A DNA stretch of 64,000 nucleotides from positions 9,362,001-9,426,000 of the forward strand of contig NC_135123.1 in assembly GCF_050908995.1 (NCBI RefSeq), given 5' to 3'. Made by a program: the position numbers and the translations under genes. Source of the stretch: Andrena cerasifolii (lineage: Eukaryota; Arthropoda; Insecta; Hymenoptera; Andrenidae). The notes under the pieces are model-generated. The model saw only the letters and a list, made by a program, of their open reading frames with translations, was not told the origin of the DNA and did no database searches. The stretch's first letter is position 1. Each line of letters starts with the position of its first letter. Shown here one piece after another: positions 1 to 11,271 of this stretch.

Positions 1-3000
1 TTCCTCGTCAGTCCCCTTCAGGTACTCGAGTAGATCAAGGGCCTTTTTAAAATCGTACTCATTCGTGTCCATGTTGTCTTCGGACGTATATAACTACAGC
101 ACAATTATACCAGAATTATAGAAACCGTGTCACAAAGTATTCGTTTGAACAGATCGAAGATAAATACCGTGATTAATTCTGTAGGCGTGAACACGCGTAA
201 CTTCTCTATATCGTAACCGTACATCGCAAGTACTTGCGCAGGTAGATCTTCCTGATGAGCGATAAGCGCCAATCCGCTGTCTATTCTCTTCACATCGTCT
301 TCCACCTCCTCCTCGGTATCGCTCGAAGCCAGGAGAGCCAACTTCGCTAAGGAAAGCATGGACTGCGAACGGGAGATAATATTTCATTGAAAATAATTAA
401 GTAAGGTCAACGAACACAGGATTCTCATTCTGTTTCACCTTCTTGCGCGTCACCAGCTCGGTTTCCTGCATTGCTAAGGAACCCAGGATGTCAGCAGCGA
501 AACTTAAGTCGTCTGTGAGCGCAGACTGCACCCAAGACAGGGTAGGATGCTCTGCTAATTTCATCGCCAACCCTAATGTGCCACCTCGTCTGCATTTGTC
601 TACCAGTTGTCCCTGTCGACCATCCTTTACGTACCTACAGTTCAGGAAGATAATTTCACCATGAATGCAGAAGAAGACATTAGACTTCCGCATCTCTATT
701 TACCTTTCTTACATGTAACTTCTACTTCTTCTCTGTCTAATTCTATTTACTTCTATTTCTCTTTCTACGCTACGTTCAAAGAATAATTACTCACCATGAA
801 AATAAGAACCCCACAAAGTCTTGTTCAGAGAATTTATCTATGTACCCGTCCAGTCGATTTTTGTTGTTAGTTAATTCACAGATCTGTATGAGTGATGCAA
901 AATCATAATACTTCTCGGCTAGCATAGCTGCGCTATCATATTGCTCTTCCTTTACTGTAAGAAATTCGCTATAAATATTCCTCTTTATCCAGAGATTAGT
1001 TATTACCAATTAAGCGTACATACTCAAAGGTTGAATCAGGTTCGTCCGATCAGTCTCGTACTGCTTCAAAAGTACCTCGAACTTCTCGGTAGCATGAACA
1101 CTGTTTAAGTGACACTTCCTACCGTCTAATATTAAATCTATGAAACTGACTAACTGCTCGTATAATTCATTTCTAACCGTCGAATCATTAGTTCCAGTTA
1201 TGCCATGCTTAAGCGTCAGATTATACTGCAATAATGAACTAATCGTATAAAATTTCAATCCCTGCAGTGGGTTTCCCCTTCTTCTATTTAAGGGGCTGTT
1301 CCGGTCTAGAGCCCATAAAAATAGTTGATCTTAAGGAATTAAATAAAGGAAAACTACTACATATAATTTAATGTGACTTTTTGCATTGTGTTAAGGATAT
1401 CTTAAATTATATAAATATATTTTTTGTTTTATACTTAATCATTGCAGACGGCACTGGGGAGTCGTTAAAGTCAAGGCGTCAAAAAATTGATCCAAATCAG
1501 TGGGACCTGTATCTCCAATAGTTATTATCCGATTCGACCGAAACTGTCTTAATTTTGAAGAATACACTTCTGGCTAGGAGGGACACCAGAAAAAAAATTA
1601 AAAAATGACATTTTTTTAGAAAATAACGACACTTGAAGTTTGAAATCACTTTTTCCCTATACTTTTCATCCTTTCAACGCCTTTAAAAAATTATCAATTT
1701 TCAATTTTTTTAAAATTTTACTGGTTCCTCCTACCCAGAAGTATATTCTTCAGAATAAAAAAAGTTTCAGTCCAATCGGATAATAACTTTTGGAGACATA
1801 GGTCCCACCGATTTTGAGAACACTGTTTCGAGAAAAACGCGTTTAAAGTTTTATGCTACTCAAATGCCTATAACTTCGGGAATTTTACGAATTTCAACAA
1901 ATCCTTTTAAACACGTATTCTTAAAACGTTGGACATTCGAAAATGGGATAAAAAATCGATTTTTAGACCGGAACCTTCCCTTAAAAAGACTCTGCGAGAA
2001 GAAACCATACCATCGTTGAAAGACAGCTCCTTAATCCATGCTTTCCAGCTGCCGCTGTCCACGGGAGATATTCCGTTATACCATGTGAATACGTTGTGGC
2101 AGCGAATCGCTCAGTATTATGTTGACGATACTTAACTACCTCGTTCAGTACACCCTATTACAGATATGCATTTAATAAATTCATAATTCTACTTTGCGAT
2201 CTGTTAGACCAGGCTTAGGAATTAAGTGCTCTTTTCGGCCGATTTTCAGAAGCAACGCCCTTTCTCCCGCCGTGCGTCTTGGCTTCCGCGGCGGTTGCGC
2301 TGCTCGGAGCTCCTCAGGCCTGTACCACGTGAACTGCGCGTGGCCCATTAGTGCGAGATTCGTATCAATAGGTTTCCACATCGTCCTAGAGAGCACGATT
2401 GTCGGTGCGTTTTTGTTTCGTCCACGCACCACGCGCGGTTCATGCGGTACGCGCCTGAGGTGGCTCGAGTATTACTGCCGTCGCAGGGGCCAAGACGCAC
2501 GGTGGGAGAAAGAGGGTGTTGCTTCTGAAAATCGGCCGAAAAGAGCACTTAATTCCCAAGCCTGTGTTAGACGCTCGCTTCATTTATTCTTACCAGTAAT
2601 ATAGCATTTGCTTGCATAATGTACTGCGCTACTTGCTGAATAGGTCTTTCGGACTGAGTCACTTCGCATGCATTATTCACCAATGTAGGAAGAAAGCGAT
2701 GCACAGTGCTCACTTCACGATAGAATATATCACGCGCTGTTAATTCATCGGATATATATGCTACGGAGCTCAGCGTTTGTTCTATTATGGTATCCACAAT
2801 GTCTGAATACCTTGGAAGAAATAAGACGATACGATTATGATACCAAAATATCGTGGAAACATGTATTGGCAAAGAGTTACCTGTTCTGGAGATTGTACAC
2901 AGTCAATGCTGCAACTATTTTCTCTGTGCATTCTCCGAGAACATGTGGCGTAGACATAATTATTCCTCTATGCGTAACGGCACAGAACTAAAAGCAGAGA

Positions 3001-6000
3001 AATTATGAAATAACATTACATGGATTCTGTGTGCATTTAAATATAGCTGCACGCTAAAAGTAACTTACCCTATTCCATAGATTGTACTCTTTTAGAAATG
3101 CTACGAATAAATCCAACGCTTTTTGCTTTCCCTCCAATTGATGAGGTATTTGCATGGAAGTCACTGCGTTTATCGTCATAGCTGTAGAACGACACAGTTA
3201 TTAAATTACTATGCTAAAGCATCTTACGCATAAATTTAATGTAGAAAACACGAAATTGGATTACACAAGTCTCTGTGATTCGACCAACGTGGATCGTTCG
3301 CAGGATAATCGTCTATTAAATCCTTAGCGACTTTCAAGATCAGTGTATCAAGGCTAGCGTCTATATCCATCACTGGCTCTTCTTGTAGGGGAAATAGTTG
3401 TAATAAAATGTCTTCGCACTGTGCCTAAAACCAAAGCGTCGGATCAGAATGGGTTTCTTAAGGTAACCAAAGTGTCCCGGAGGAACCAACCTTGTTTTGG
3501 CGAAGGCTAAGGAGAAACGCAGCACGCAATTGTGTGGCACTGTCGGAACTGTAAAACATATCCTGAACTTCTTCGTTGCTTATGAGGCTGGTAAAAGTCT
3601 GTGCGGCGAGATTAGGACGATAACTATAATCCGTGCTTAGATTTGTATCAACGTAACTTCTATAAATGAAAATACCATCAATGAAATGGTACGTTTCCAG
3701 AATTGTAATGTAAGTCAAATCATTTATGTGCAATTAAAACGGGTAAATATGTGAAACAAAAAGAAGAAAGAAACAAACGTATTAAGATCTTGCGATGTGA
3801 AATCCGTTGGCGTAACAGAAACTAATCCAAAGTCTGTGGTAAATAAAACTGGCGTTCCTGAACATAAAGCACCGCCAAGAATATGATTTTTTCTTCGTAC
3901 TAAATCTATATCGTCTACTTCATGCTCGGATGTGCCTGCGAGAACATATTTCTGTCAGAAATATCCGTGATAGCAGTATGCTTCTTTCTAATTCAAATAA
4001 AACTTACAGTCCACAACGTACACGTTGTATTGATTATATATAATAGCTTCCCAGCCACATAATATGAAACGGTGACGAGCTAAATTTGATTCAACATTTT
4101 CATCGTTTAAAATGAAACCAATGTCAACTGGAATGAACCATTTGAATGTATTTGCTAATGTTGTGGAAGATAAACTTATCAGGCCTGTAATATAAATAAA
4201 TTCTTCGCTGTACTAGCAAGTATAATAAAGTTTAACATAGCAATTGTGGCGCAACATTACCAAGCGCGACATAAGTCAAAGCTGACAAGTCGGTGCAAGT
4301 TGCTGCCATTAAGAACACTATTCCTTCGTCGCATGGTTGCATGTCGACTAGCCATGTATTTATACTCTGCAGATTGCACGCGCTCGATTCCTACGATCAC
4401 ATTTTTCATTAACATAAGTAGATAAATTGATTATACACGCGATCTCATATACACACCCAAATTTTTCTTTGAAATGCTTGTGAAATAATGTGCCCGATAT
4501 CTTCGTCAAACTCCATTTTCTCTTGTTCATTATGAGGGAAGGACCAATATTGTAAAGAGGAGCCAGCTAAAATAAGAACTCTCGATCCCCTGTCCCCCTG
4601 TGTCGTGCAAGCGAGTTTTACTAATTTCTGAAAAAGAAGTAAACAGAATTCATTCTATCCTAAATAAGAATTCAAGGATATACGAGGTAATTGAGAACGC
4701 AAACGGACTAATCCACATTTTTTGCAAAATTGAGTAGGTAGCAGTAATCTATTCCAATAGGCTGAACTAATTATATAAAATAGGAGAGATTAATTTTTTT
4801 CAATGTGGGTCAATCCGTTTTCATTCTCAGTGCCTTGTATAATATCAGCTATTAAAAATTCAATACGAAGGCTCACTGTTTCTGTAACGGGAGATTGAGG
4901 CATGGCCCCGAAGATAAGAGAAGTCATCCTGCGTCCTATGCCTCCCAGCCATCCTTGACTCGTCCGCAGGACTTGACACGAAATACTACTTTTCCCGCTA
5001 ACGAACTGCGGCTGCAGCAAAGCCACCGTGCACGTGGTTGTGGCTAATATACAACCATGCCCGGGAATGTACGTAAGGCAATTGACTTCTTGCCCAGCGA
5101 GTTCTGCGCTCGTTTCTACGGAGGTTCCTTCGTGCGCGATGCTAGCCCAGAAGCGCACAATGCCTTCGGGAGAGACAGCCATACAGCTAGGCACCTGTGC
5201 GTATTAGATAATAAGATGCGTACAAACAACCACAAACAGGGACACAAGCGAAATACAACGTAGTAATACTAAATTTTTATAACCTGATGGCCTAATGGCA
5301 ACCAAACAGCTATGCACTCAGCCTTGTGAGCCAAATCGCTTTGAGGCAACAACAACTCACGACACTGACTCTTAAATGCTCTCCTTTGCTTCGGGTCGTG
5401 AATTGTAGTTTTATACTGCCACACGAGCAACCTACGACCACATACGAGCCAAGCCCAACCATCTGCTGAGATATTAACGCTCACAGCAGTGTTCCTATCC
5501 ACGAATGTCAGAGCCTCCGTGACTAACACAGGCAAAGGGGACCCAAAACTTTCTACTATATGATTCTGCGTTTTGCATATTATCTGTACGGACTGGTTGG
5601 AACGTCCAGACACACTTAACGCTCTGCAAAAATAAAGCCAACGAATATACACGCTTGTTACTTAACGTTTGATTAAACTTAGGAATACAAATGATACTCA
5701 GAAGTGTCTGATCTAGACCTAGCTTACTTGCATAATAAAAGTGTTTACATTGTTTCTTTCCTGATTTTTTAAAACATTTTGAGCTGTGTTCTTTCTTTTT
5801 GAGATTTAAAAAATAGATAGGTGCAACCTACCTCCTACCTGGGTCATTCCATGCGAAATTAGACACTTTTCGGTGTAACATTTTAGATTTAGGTGAAACT
5901 GGATATGTTGTAGTATTTAGGGATATATAAACATATCTCGACGGATTTCTCAAAATGTCAAAAATTGTTGATCTTACAGCTCTTTGAAATATAGTGTTAA

Positions 6001-6416
6001 CTTTTTTTCAAACTACACACATCCCTGTTTCACCTAAATCTGAAATGTTACACCGAAAAGTGTCCAATTTCGCATGGAATGGCCCACCTATATATTTGAT
6101 TTTATTTTGTTACTGTTTCTTGTATGAATATTAAACTTTTTATAAAACAAAAGGCTTTTGTTATTCAACAAATGCCTACAAAAAATTTTGAACCACTGTC
6201 AAAAATTATATTTGTAAATAATTTATAATTAAATACAAAAGGCGGCAAAAATCATTTTTACCCGGAACGGCGAAAGGACTAGATCGGGCCCTGAGAAAGA
6301 TACTATCGCAGAACTTACGAATTATTTTTCTTTAAAGATTGAACTATCGACATTCGTTTCTTCGGTGATGACAAGCTACTCCTTCCCAACGAGTTCCCTA
6401 TACTCGTACGATCCAT
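1..6416 (-). CDS. Nup133: Nuclear pore complex protein Nup133, C-terminal end cut by the window edge
   Basis: Scaffold nucleoporin of the Nup107-160 (Y) complex. I predict 18 exons: 6416-6319, 5623-5284, 5194-4877, 4627-4457, 4390-4261, 4184-4008, 3935-3779, 3659-3491, 3424-3265, 3181-3069, 2987-2881, 2810-2594, 2154-2011, 1225-1024, 954-795, 634-439, 362-168 and 93 to beyond 1. They join in one frame for 1049 codons, so roughly the last 100 residues are missing. The start is the ATG at 6416, giving MDRTSIGNSLGRSS. The N-terminal half is the beta-propeller (VTEALTFVD, ISADGWAWLVCGRRLLVWQ, GIVRFWASIAHEG, GGIGRRMTSLIFG). The C-terminal half is the helical stack (AEKYYDFASLIQICE, LPWTAAAGKHGLR, NEYDFKKALDLLEYLKG). 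Both match the order of conserved blocks in animal Nup133 as I know it. Several introns carry transposon-derived repeats. The weakest donor is the one after 5284 (gttata). Confidence 0.95.
1490..1820. repeat. Imperfect foldback repeat in a Nup133 intron
   Basis: The two ends are reverse complements of each other: the left end reads gtgggacctgtatctcc and the right end, reversed, gtgggacctatgtctcc. The pairing continues inward past ttattatccgatt and cttctgg(c/g)taggagg to an A/T-rich centre. It lies wholly in the intron between the exons ending at 2011 and starting at 1225. It looks like a non-autonomous foldback element. I see no convincing target-site duplication. Confidence 0.7.
2210..2564. 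mobile_element. hAT-type MITE with 8-bp target-site duplication
   Basis: Terminal inverted repeats begin CAGGCTTAGGAATTAAGTGC on the left and CAGGCTTGGGAATTAAGTGC on the right (reversed). The similarity runs inward for about 80 bases (cttttcggccgattttcag). The element is flanked by an exact 8-bp direct repeat, TGTTAGAC, at 2202-2209 and 2565-2572. An 8-bp duplication and a CAG terminus are typical of the hAT superfamily. At 355 bp with no transposase it is non-autonomous. It sits in the Nup133 intron between the exons ending at 2594 and starting at 2154. Confidence 0.85.
5841..6085. mobile_element. 245-bp inverted-repeat MITE in Nup133 intron 1
   Basis: Terminal inverted repeats of about 62 bp begin GGGTCATTCCATGCGAAATT on the left and GGGCCATTCCATGCGAAATT on the right (reversed), with about five differences overall. 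A 4-bp direct repeat ACCT flanks the element (5837-5840 and 6086-6089). It has no coding capacity. The superfamily is not certain; a 4-bp duplication excludes hAT, mariner and piggyBac. Confidence 0.8.
6150..6295. repeat. Partial copy of the GATCTAG-ended repeat family
   Basis: This stretch matches 24222-24360 closely in the same orientation, sharing the blocks ttgttat(t/c)caacaaat and ggcaaaaat(c/g)atttttgcc-like sequence, and ending in ctagatcggGccctg. A left end comparable to that at 24091 is not visible here. It is read as a truncated copy of the same non-autonomous element. Confidence 0.6.
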
Positions 6417-6729
6417 CGCGTTTGTCTCGCTTCAGAGCTTCGCATTAAACCAAAGAATCAGTCTTATATGGCTCGGTACTTTCATTTGCTGTACAAAATA
6501 CTTAGGAATCACTGTTTTTCATTTTCCTTGTAACGATGTACAGGTTATGCATCAACACACATGTACCGGCGAACAGGGGGGCCAAGCTTCCCTCTTACGA
6601 AAGTTGAAGCAGAGTTTGTAGCGCCTCCTACCAATGAGGTGCGTACTAAACTGTGAATGCTGAATTGGTGTGAATCGGGACGTATGTGTATGTGTATACG
6701 TGTAATGTACCGTTTACTTTAAAACCTGT
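6417..6729. other. Nup133 upstream flank, no gene seen
   Basis: This should hold the Nup133 promoter and 5' untranslated region (transcribed leftwards). No clear core element is visible. The block gcgcctcctaccaat at about 6619 recurs at about 7050, so the distal part already belongs to the repeats of the spacer. Confidence 0.5.
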
Positions 6730-6885
6730 CCACGGATCGTCGCGCCAGCGACACGTATGCAGCAGATAGAAGGATAAACATTGAAATTGAATATTTCTTC
6801 TTTTCTTAGGAAAAGAAAATATATTCAATTGCTTTGTATATCCTTCTATCTGCTGCATACGCGTCACTGACGCGACAATCCATGG
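6730..6885. repeat. 156-bp hairpin with about 75-bp arms
   Basis: The left arm (ccacggatcgtcgcgccag, then gtatgcagcagatagaagga) pairs with the right arm (tccttctatctgctgcatac, then gacgcgacaatccatgg) with few mismatches, meeting at a short A/T-rich turn. It is a palindromic repeat with no coding capacity. The flanking GCGCCTCCTACCAAT block is shared with the next hairpin, so the two may be related insertions. Confidence 0.8.
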
Positions 6886-7128
6886 TCAGACGGCCTTAGA
6901 AAGGGTAAACCAGGGAAAGTGAGGACACTTCCTCGTGTCTGCGCCAAACATTTCTAAATGACGACGGTCGTCATGGTAACATTTCACCAACGTCGAAAGG
7001 TTGTGTGTCGTGCTCACTGATACACGTAGGTATGTGTGTGTGATGTACCTAGCGCCTCCTACCAATACGGTGCTAACTAAACGGGAAAACTTCAGCCAAA
7101 CAAAGACGGCTTGGTCCCCCTGGGTAAT

Positions 7129-7288
7129 GCGTGAACTGACGCCAGCGCTAAGCCCGCCACATGGCCTCAACGCGAAGCCAACCACGGCCAACCAGCGTCG
7201 CCGGGAAATAGATTGTCGACGCTGGTTGGCCGTGGTTGGCTTCGCGTTGGGGCCATGTGGCGGGCTTAGCGCTGGCGTCAGTTCACGC
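7129..7288. repeat. Near-perfect 72-bp-arm hairpin
   Basis: The left arm 7129-7200 and the right arm 7217-7288 are reverse complements with a single mismatch, around a 16-nt loop. The arms begin GCGTGAACTGACGCCAGCGC. Apparent reading frames across it are by-products of the symmetry. Related GC-rich scraps (gacgccagcgc, aaccagcgt) occur near 15270-15315, and ctggttggccgt near 10893. The block tcctgtaggtgtt just right of the hairpin recurs near 10931 and 28265. Confidence 0.85.
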
Positions 7289-9018
7289 ACACATTACCAC
7301 CACTCCTGTAGGTGTTGCCCCCTCCATCACTGCAGAACAATCGGTCCACTCCGAACCCTGTGGAGCTGAAGCTGAACCGTCGCAGCGCACAGGTGCAACG
7401 TACAACAACGAATTCGAAGTGGAATACCACGTGTTGTACCTACAAGTTTACGAAGAATTCCAACATCTTCTATACACCAAAAAGAGATACGTAACTATGA
7501 ACAATTATAATTTGAAATTATCTCCTTTGCGGAAATCGATATATATAAAATATATCTTGCACGCTGTAGAGGAGCGAATTTTGTCGCGCGGGCATTTCTG
7601 TCGTGTAAGACTAATAAAAGAAAAAAATGTTGTATTCCTTCGATGAAGTATAACGATGCGTCGTCGTCGTCAACGCGATACATTCACGAATGCTTCTCGG
7701 CATCGCAGTTGTCCAAAGCCTGTCTTCTTCAGGCCACGACGCAATTCTCAGAAAGACTTGGTTTATAACACCCTCAAGTGTCGATTTTGCAATGCCTAAG
7801 TTGACGACCGCTAAATGACCGTTTGGGAACTCGCTCGTCTGTCTCGAGCTTAAGGGTGTCCCGTAATTTCTATCCTATGTTGTTGAAAATTGTACCAATG
7901 GATTGGTGAAGTTTTCCCGACGGAAATAATCCGAAACATGACATACATCGTACTAGTTTTAATAGTCACCAATTTGAATTAATATTATCCTGAATAATGA
8001 TCGGGGTAAGACGTACGAATTAAGATATTGTTAAAACTAGCCCCATTTGTCCATTATTGGTTCTATTTCCAAAAAGATGGAACAAAAATCATAGAAATTG
8101 AAATTTCCATGATTGGATGATACTAAATACAACTCACGACCCAGTACCGGCCGTCCGATCATGTAAACAAAATATTTTGCGTCGTGTCTGTTGTCGTCCG
8201 AGACCTGTTCCTTTATAATGTATTTCTATACGTTCTTCAGTCGGGCATCACATGTTGTAAGCCGTATGTTGATAAATATTGAAGTCGTAATCAGTGACGG
8301 ATTTAAGGCAAATGGCACAGGTGGCAAATGTTATGAGAGGCAAAGTTTTTATTTGAATAAACATTTCGAATAACGAATAGAAGTTAAAAAATTATTCGTC
8401 ATGTGTTTTATAAAGATTACCCGGATTAACTTTATTTACGCACGACGAATAATTTTTTTAATCGATGAGTAAAGTTAATTTTTTTATTCGTCGAGCGTTT
8501 CAACTTCAGCGTTGAAGAAAGTTTTCAACTTTAACTTTATCTTTAATTTTATTCAACGTCGAATAATTTTCTGACGTGCATTTTATCTCTGAAGTAATTG
8601 ATTCAATAATCCTTATTGCTAGTCATTGAGCTCCCACGACTAGTCAACCTACGAAATATTAATATTACGATAATATTGTTAAAAAAAATATGTTTTATAT
8701 AAAATTTATAACCTACTCACTGTCCGAATATTTTTGCAATGTTAAATTTCAACATTACATAGTTTAGCGCTTATTACGCAAAAAAACTGTGTACTTTGAA
8801 TAATCAAAATTTATGTTACTACTAACTGCAACAATTGTTGTAATATATTAAGAAACAATTAGCTTCAGTAACATTATTATAAACAAATGTTTAGAGCAAT
8901 AATCTCTCAAATTGGTACTATTTTCAACAAGATATGATGAAAATTATGAAGATTGATATTTTCGTCATTGAACGATAGATAAGTACCTTACCTACTGCTT
9001 TGTAACATACGCGCCCAG
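7289..9018. other. AT-rich spacer without a supported gene
   Basis: No reading frame here resembles a protein. A short palindrome at about 8386-8461 pairs ttaaaaaattattcgtc with gacgaataattttttt. Many attattcgtcg-like motifs between 8380 and 8580 suggest decayed repeat sequence. The remainder is ordinary AT-rich DNA. Confidence 0.5.
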
Positions 9019-9177
9019 TCACAGCTCCCCGGTCAACCCGGTGCTCGGCGTCTCGAACGCGAGCTTGAAAATTATTCGACGTCGGATAAACCACCGGTTA
9101 GAGATACAAATAAAGATGAACATCTTTTTTCGACGCTGAACATCAAATGCTCGACATTGACATATTGTATTCATTAA

Positions 9178-9261
9178 ATTCAGAATTGCAACAACATACT
9201 TATTGTTGCATGCTGAATTTTTCCAACCATCTAAAAGTAGAACTGCATCTTTGGCTTCCAC
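9178..9261 (-). pseudogene. hAT transposase fragment (DUF659-like)
   Basis: On the minus strand the frame reads VEAKDAVLLLDGWKNSACNN, followed by KYVVAILN. This resembles the LLLDGWKNSS..VV..LH block at the start of the DUF659 part of BED-finger hAT transposases. Similarity stops after about 28 residues and no BED finger or dimerisation domain is visible nearby. It is therefore a scrap rather than a gene. The call rests on family memory of a short motif. Confidence 0.5.
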
Positions 9262-9471
9262 ACTGATTACTACATTCTACAATTTCTTTTTAAAGTAATT
9301 AAAAATATTATGCAGTAAAATTCAATGCAATAAGTAGAGGTTAATAGTGTTTGTATTTGAATTTTTGACATTGAATACATTTTCTACATTTTATACAATT
9401 ATTTACATTTTCTACGCGTGTCATGTAGTAAATTCGATGTAACATAGTAAACCCACCACTGCCCACCACTG

Positions 9472-9711
9472 ATACACAGCAATATATTTTACTTTTAGTT
9501 TTTCTGGGAGAAAACTCCATTGTGTAAATTTATATAACTCCTTAACATCACATATTATACTGATTTATATTTAAAATTAAAAATTTAGTGTTCAAACAAA
9601 TTTAAAAACACTCGTTTTTCACAACATGTCTATTTAAACACTGACACAACCGACTCTGTATAGAGTCGGCTGTGACACTGATAATGATATGGACTTCGAT
9701 GGATTTTGACC
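9472..9711 (-). pseudogene. Inverted copy A of the transformer 3' UTR
   Basis: Read on the minus strand, this matches the sequence just after the transformer stop codon (14743-14906). Shared stretches include gtccatat.attatcagtg, agacatgttgtgaaaaacga, ttgaacactaaatttttaat and gttttctcccagaaaaa. The copy starts at a TAGGTC that aligns with the transformer stop codon. It carries an extra piece of about 35 bp with a small palindrome (accgactctgtatagagtcgg) and a second insertion near 9520-9570. No coding sequence is kept. It is placed about 5 kb from transformer, in opposite orientation. Confidence 0.8.
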
Positions 9712-9851
9712 TAAAAAATACCGTATATTAGTATAATTTTATATCACAAAATAACGTTAATTATAATGCTGAGTACAAAACTCTATTATTGAAAATAGGA
9801 CTCACGATCCTCATATGAGCGGTATTGCCACGTTGTATAGGACGGGCTAGT

Positions 9852-9951
9852 ACTAGAGTCGGCTGTGACACTGATAATCGTATGGACTTCGATGGATTTC
9901 GACTTCTCTCAGTAGTTCAATTTTCTGTCACTATTTGGCGTATCGAAATTT
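9852..9951 (-). pseudogene. Inverted copy B: last codons and 3' UTR of a transformer paralogue
   Basis: The minus strand matches the end of transformer exon 7 and the start of its 3' UTR almost base for base. The match covers tttcgatacgcca, tagtgacagaaaattgaact, gtcgaaatccatcgaagtcc and attatcagtg. A CGA codon of transformer is TGA here (aactacTGAgag), and the normal stop TAG has been altered, so it is not a functional end. After the match comes gtcacagccgactcta, which is also present in copy A. Homology to transformer is lost upstream of about codon 15 from the end. It is best read as the remnant of an inverted duplicate of transformer. Confidence 0.82.
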
Positions 9952-10077
9952 TTGGTGTAGGCGATCTGACACAACCGTCTGCAGTGGCAACGGAAGAAAA
10001 AGGGGGGTCACCACCTTAGAAAAGGAAAGACAGCGTTTCGTCCCGGATCCGTCAGAGAACTCATCTCAGTAAGGCTA

Positions 10078-10210
10078 TCTAGTGATCCTCTAGGGAATGA
10101 TCGGTATAACCGCTGCCATCTTGGAGCAAAACCGGAAATAAACATATCTATCTTTTTCTGTCAGTGTTTCTGTCTCTTTCTTTTTTATAGTTTCTTTCTC
10201 TGTCTACTTC
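10078..10210 (+). repeat. Dispersed repeat, copy 1
   Basis: The block agtgatcctctagg(g)aatgatcgg, then ttggagcaaaaccggaa and a T/C-rich tail (tgtttctgtctctttc), recurs at 37517-37670. There it reads gtgatcctctaggcagtgatcgg and ttggagcaaaagcggaag, but the purine/pyrimidine-rich tail lies on the other strand. No terminal structure is clear. Confidence 0.5.
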
Positions 10211-11271
10211 CTCTACAAAACATCTTGCATATTACATCTCTTCATCATTTATCTTACATATAACATATCACTTGGATACCTATGTGTATTTATTGTCTAG
10301 CACTATTAGTTTTTATATTAAAACAAGCAATGACATGGTAGTTATTGCTGTCAATAGTAATAATTATGATCGTCACAACAGTGAATGTGTTGACAATACA
10401 GTGAATGTACCCTTGTAAAATTTTACAGTCATTATAACTGAGTCATAAATCATTTCCATAATTTATAGCACCTTCAGGTAAACCAAATGTAGCTTTGTAA
10501 CAACAGATGTTTCAGTGTACAGTAACAGCATTTATGATATCCTCTATATGCCAGGTATATCCAGGAATTCGTATACTTTTCGCAAACGTATATCGCGATC
10601 ATGTCTTGCCGAACGTTTCGCAGATCGATAATACATCGAACAGGCAGTACATAATACAAGACTGCGCTGGATCGTGGACAAAACGTGTGGAGTCGACGTA
10701 GAAATGTGAGCCCGAACCCGCTATCTCTAAGACGTTTAAACCTCCTTTATGATATCTATTTAAATTTTACAACTTTTAAGAATTATATATTTTTAGACAT
10801 ATACACGGTATCCCATTTGAAATTTCGCAGGGGGTAGCCCCGGGCTCCGAAAATCTTAAGCCGGTCCTGATACACAAACTGGCGCTACGGTCGCTGGTTG
10901 GCCGTAGCGTCTCGCGCCACATTACAAACATTTCTGTAGGTGTTCCCCCTCCGCGAAGCATCCGGCTTTGCAAAACGTTGTCCGGGGACCCTGGTTGCAA
11001 TTGGCTGCACTTTGCTGCATTTCGGGAAGTGAGCGCGTGTGCGAGGCGTTTCCTTCCTAAAGTTTACAAATAATACTCATAGGTTTAATTCTAATACTTT
11101 TATTTACTGGTTATTCTGTTCATTGCTCGTCATTTTTCTGCGTGATAACGAGGTAATTTCGTTTACATCAATTCGGTATAAAGTAAAAACCTATTCAAAT
11201 TTTGCGTTTGGCTAACCAAGTAAGAAATTCTTTGATACGTAATATCTATATATCCCTGCCACGGTGTAGAA
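10211..11271. other. Transformer upstream region
   Basis: This 1-kb flank should contain the promoter and 5' untranslated part of transformer. No long frame resembles a protein. A repeat scrap at about 10880-10960 (ctggttggccgtagcg, tctgtaggtgttccccctcc) matches other repeats in the spacer. The sequence cacggtgtag just before the transformer ATG could be a splice acceptor for an upstream untranslated exon. Confidence 0.4.

Noticed and set aside
6730..7288. Calling the hairpins microRNA genes
   Set aside because: The arms are far longer and more perfect than usual precursors, and they look like repeat elements. Small-RNA data would be needed.
7001..7646. Open frames on both strands across the hairpin
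   Set aside because: The frames mirror each other because the arms are reverse complements. They encode the same peptide in two directions.
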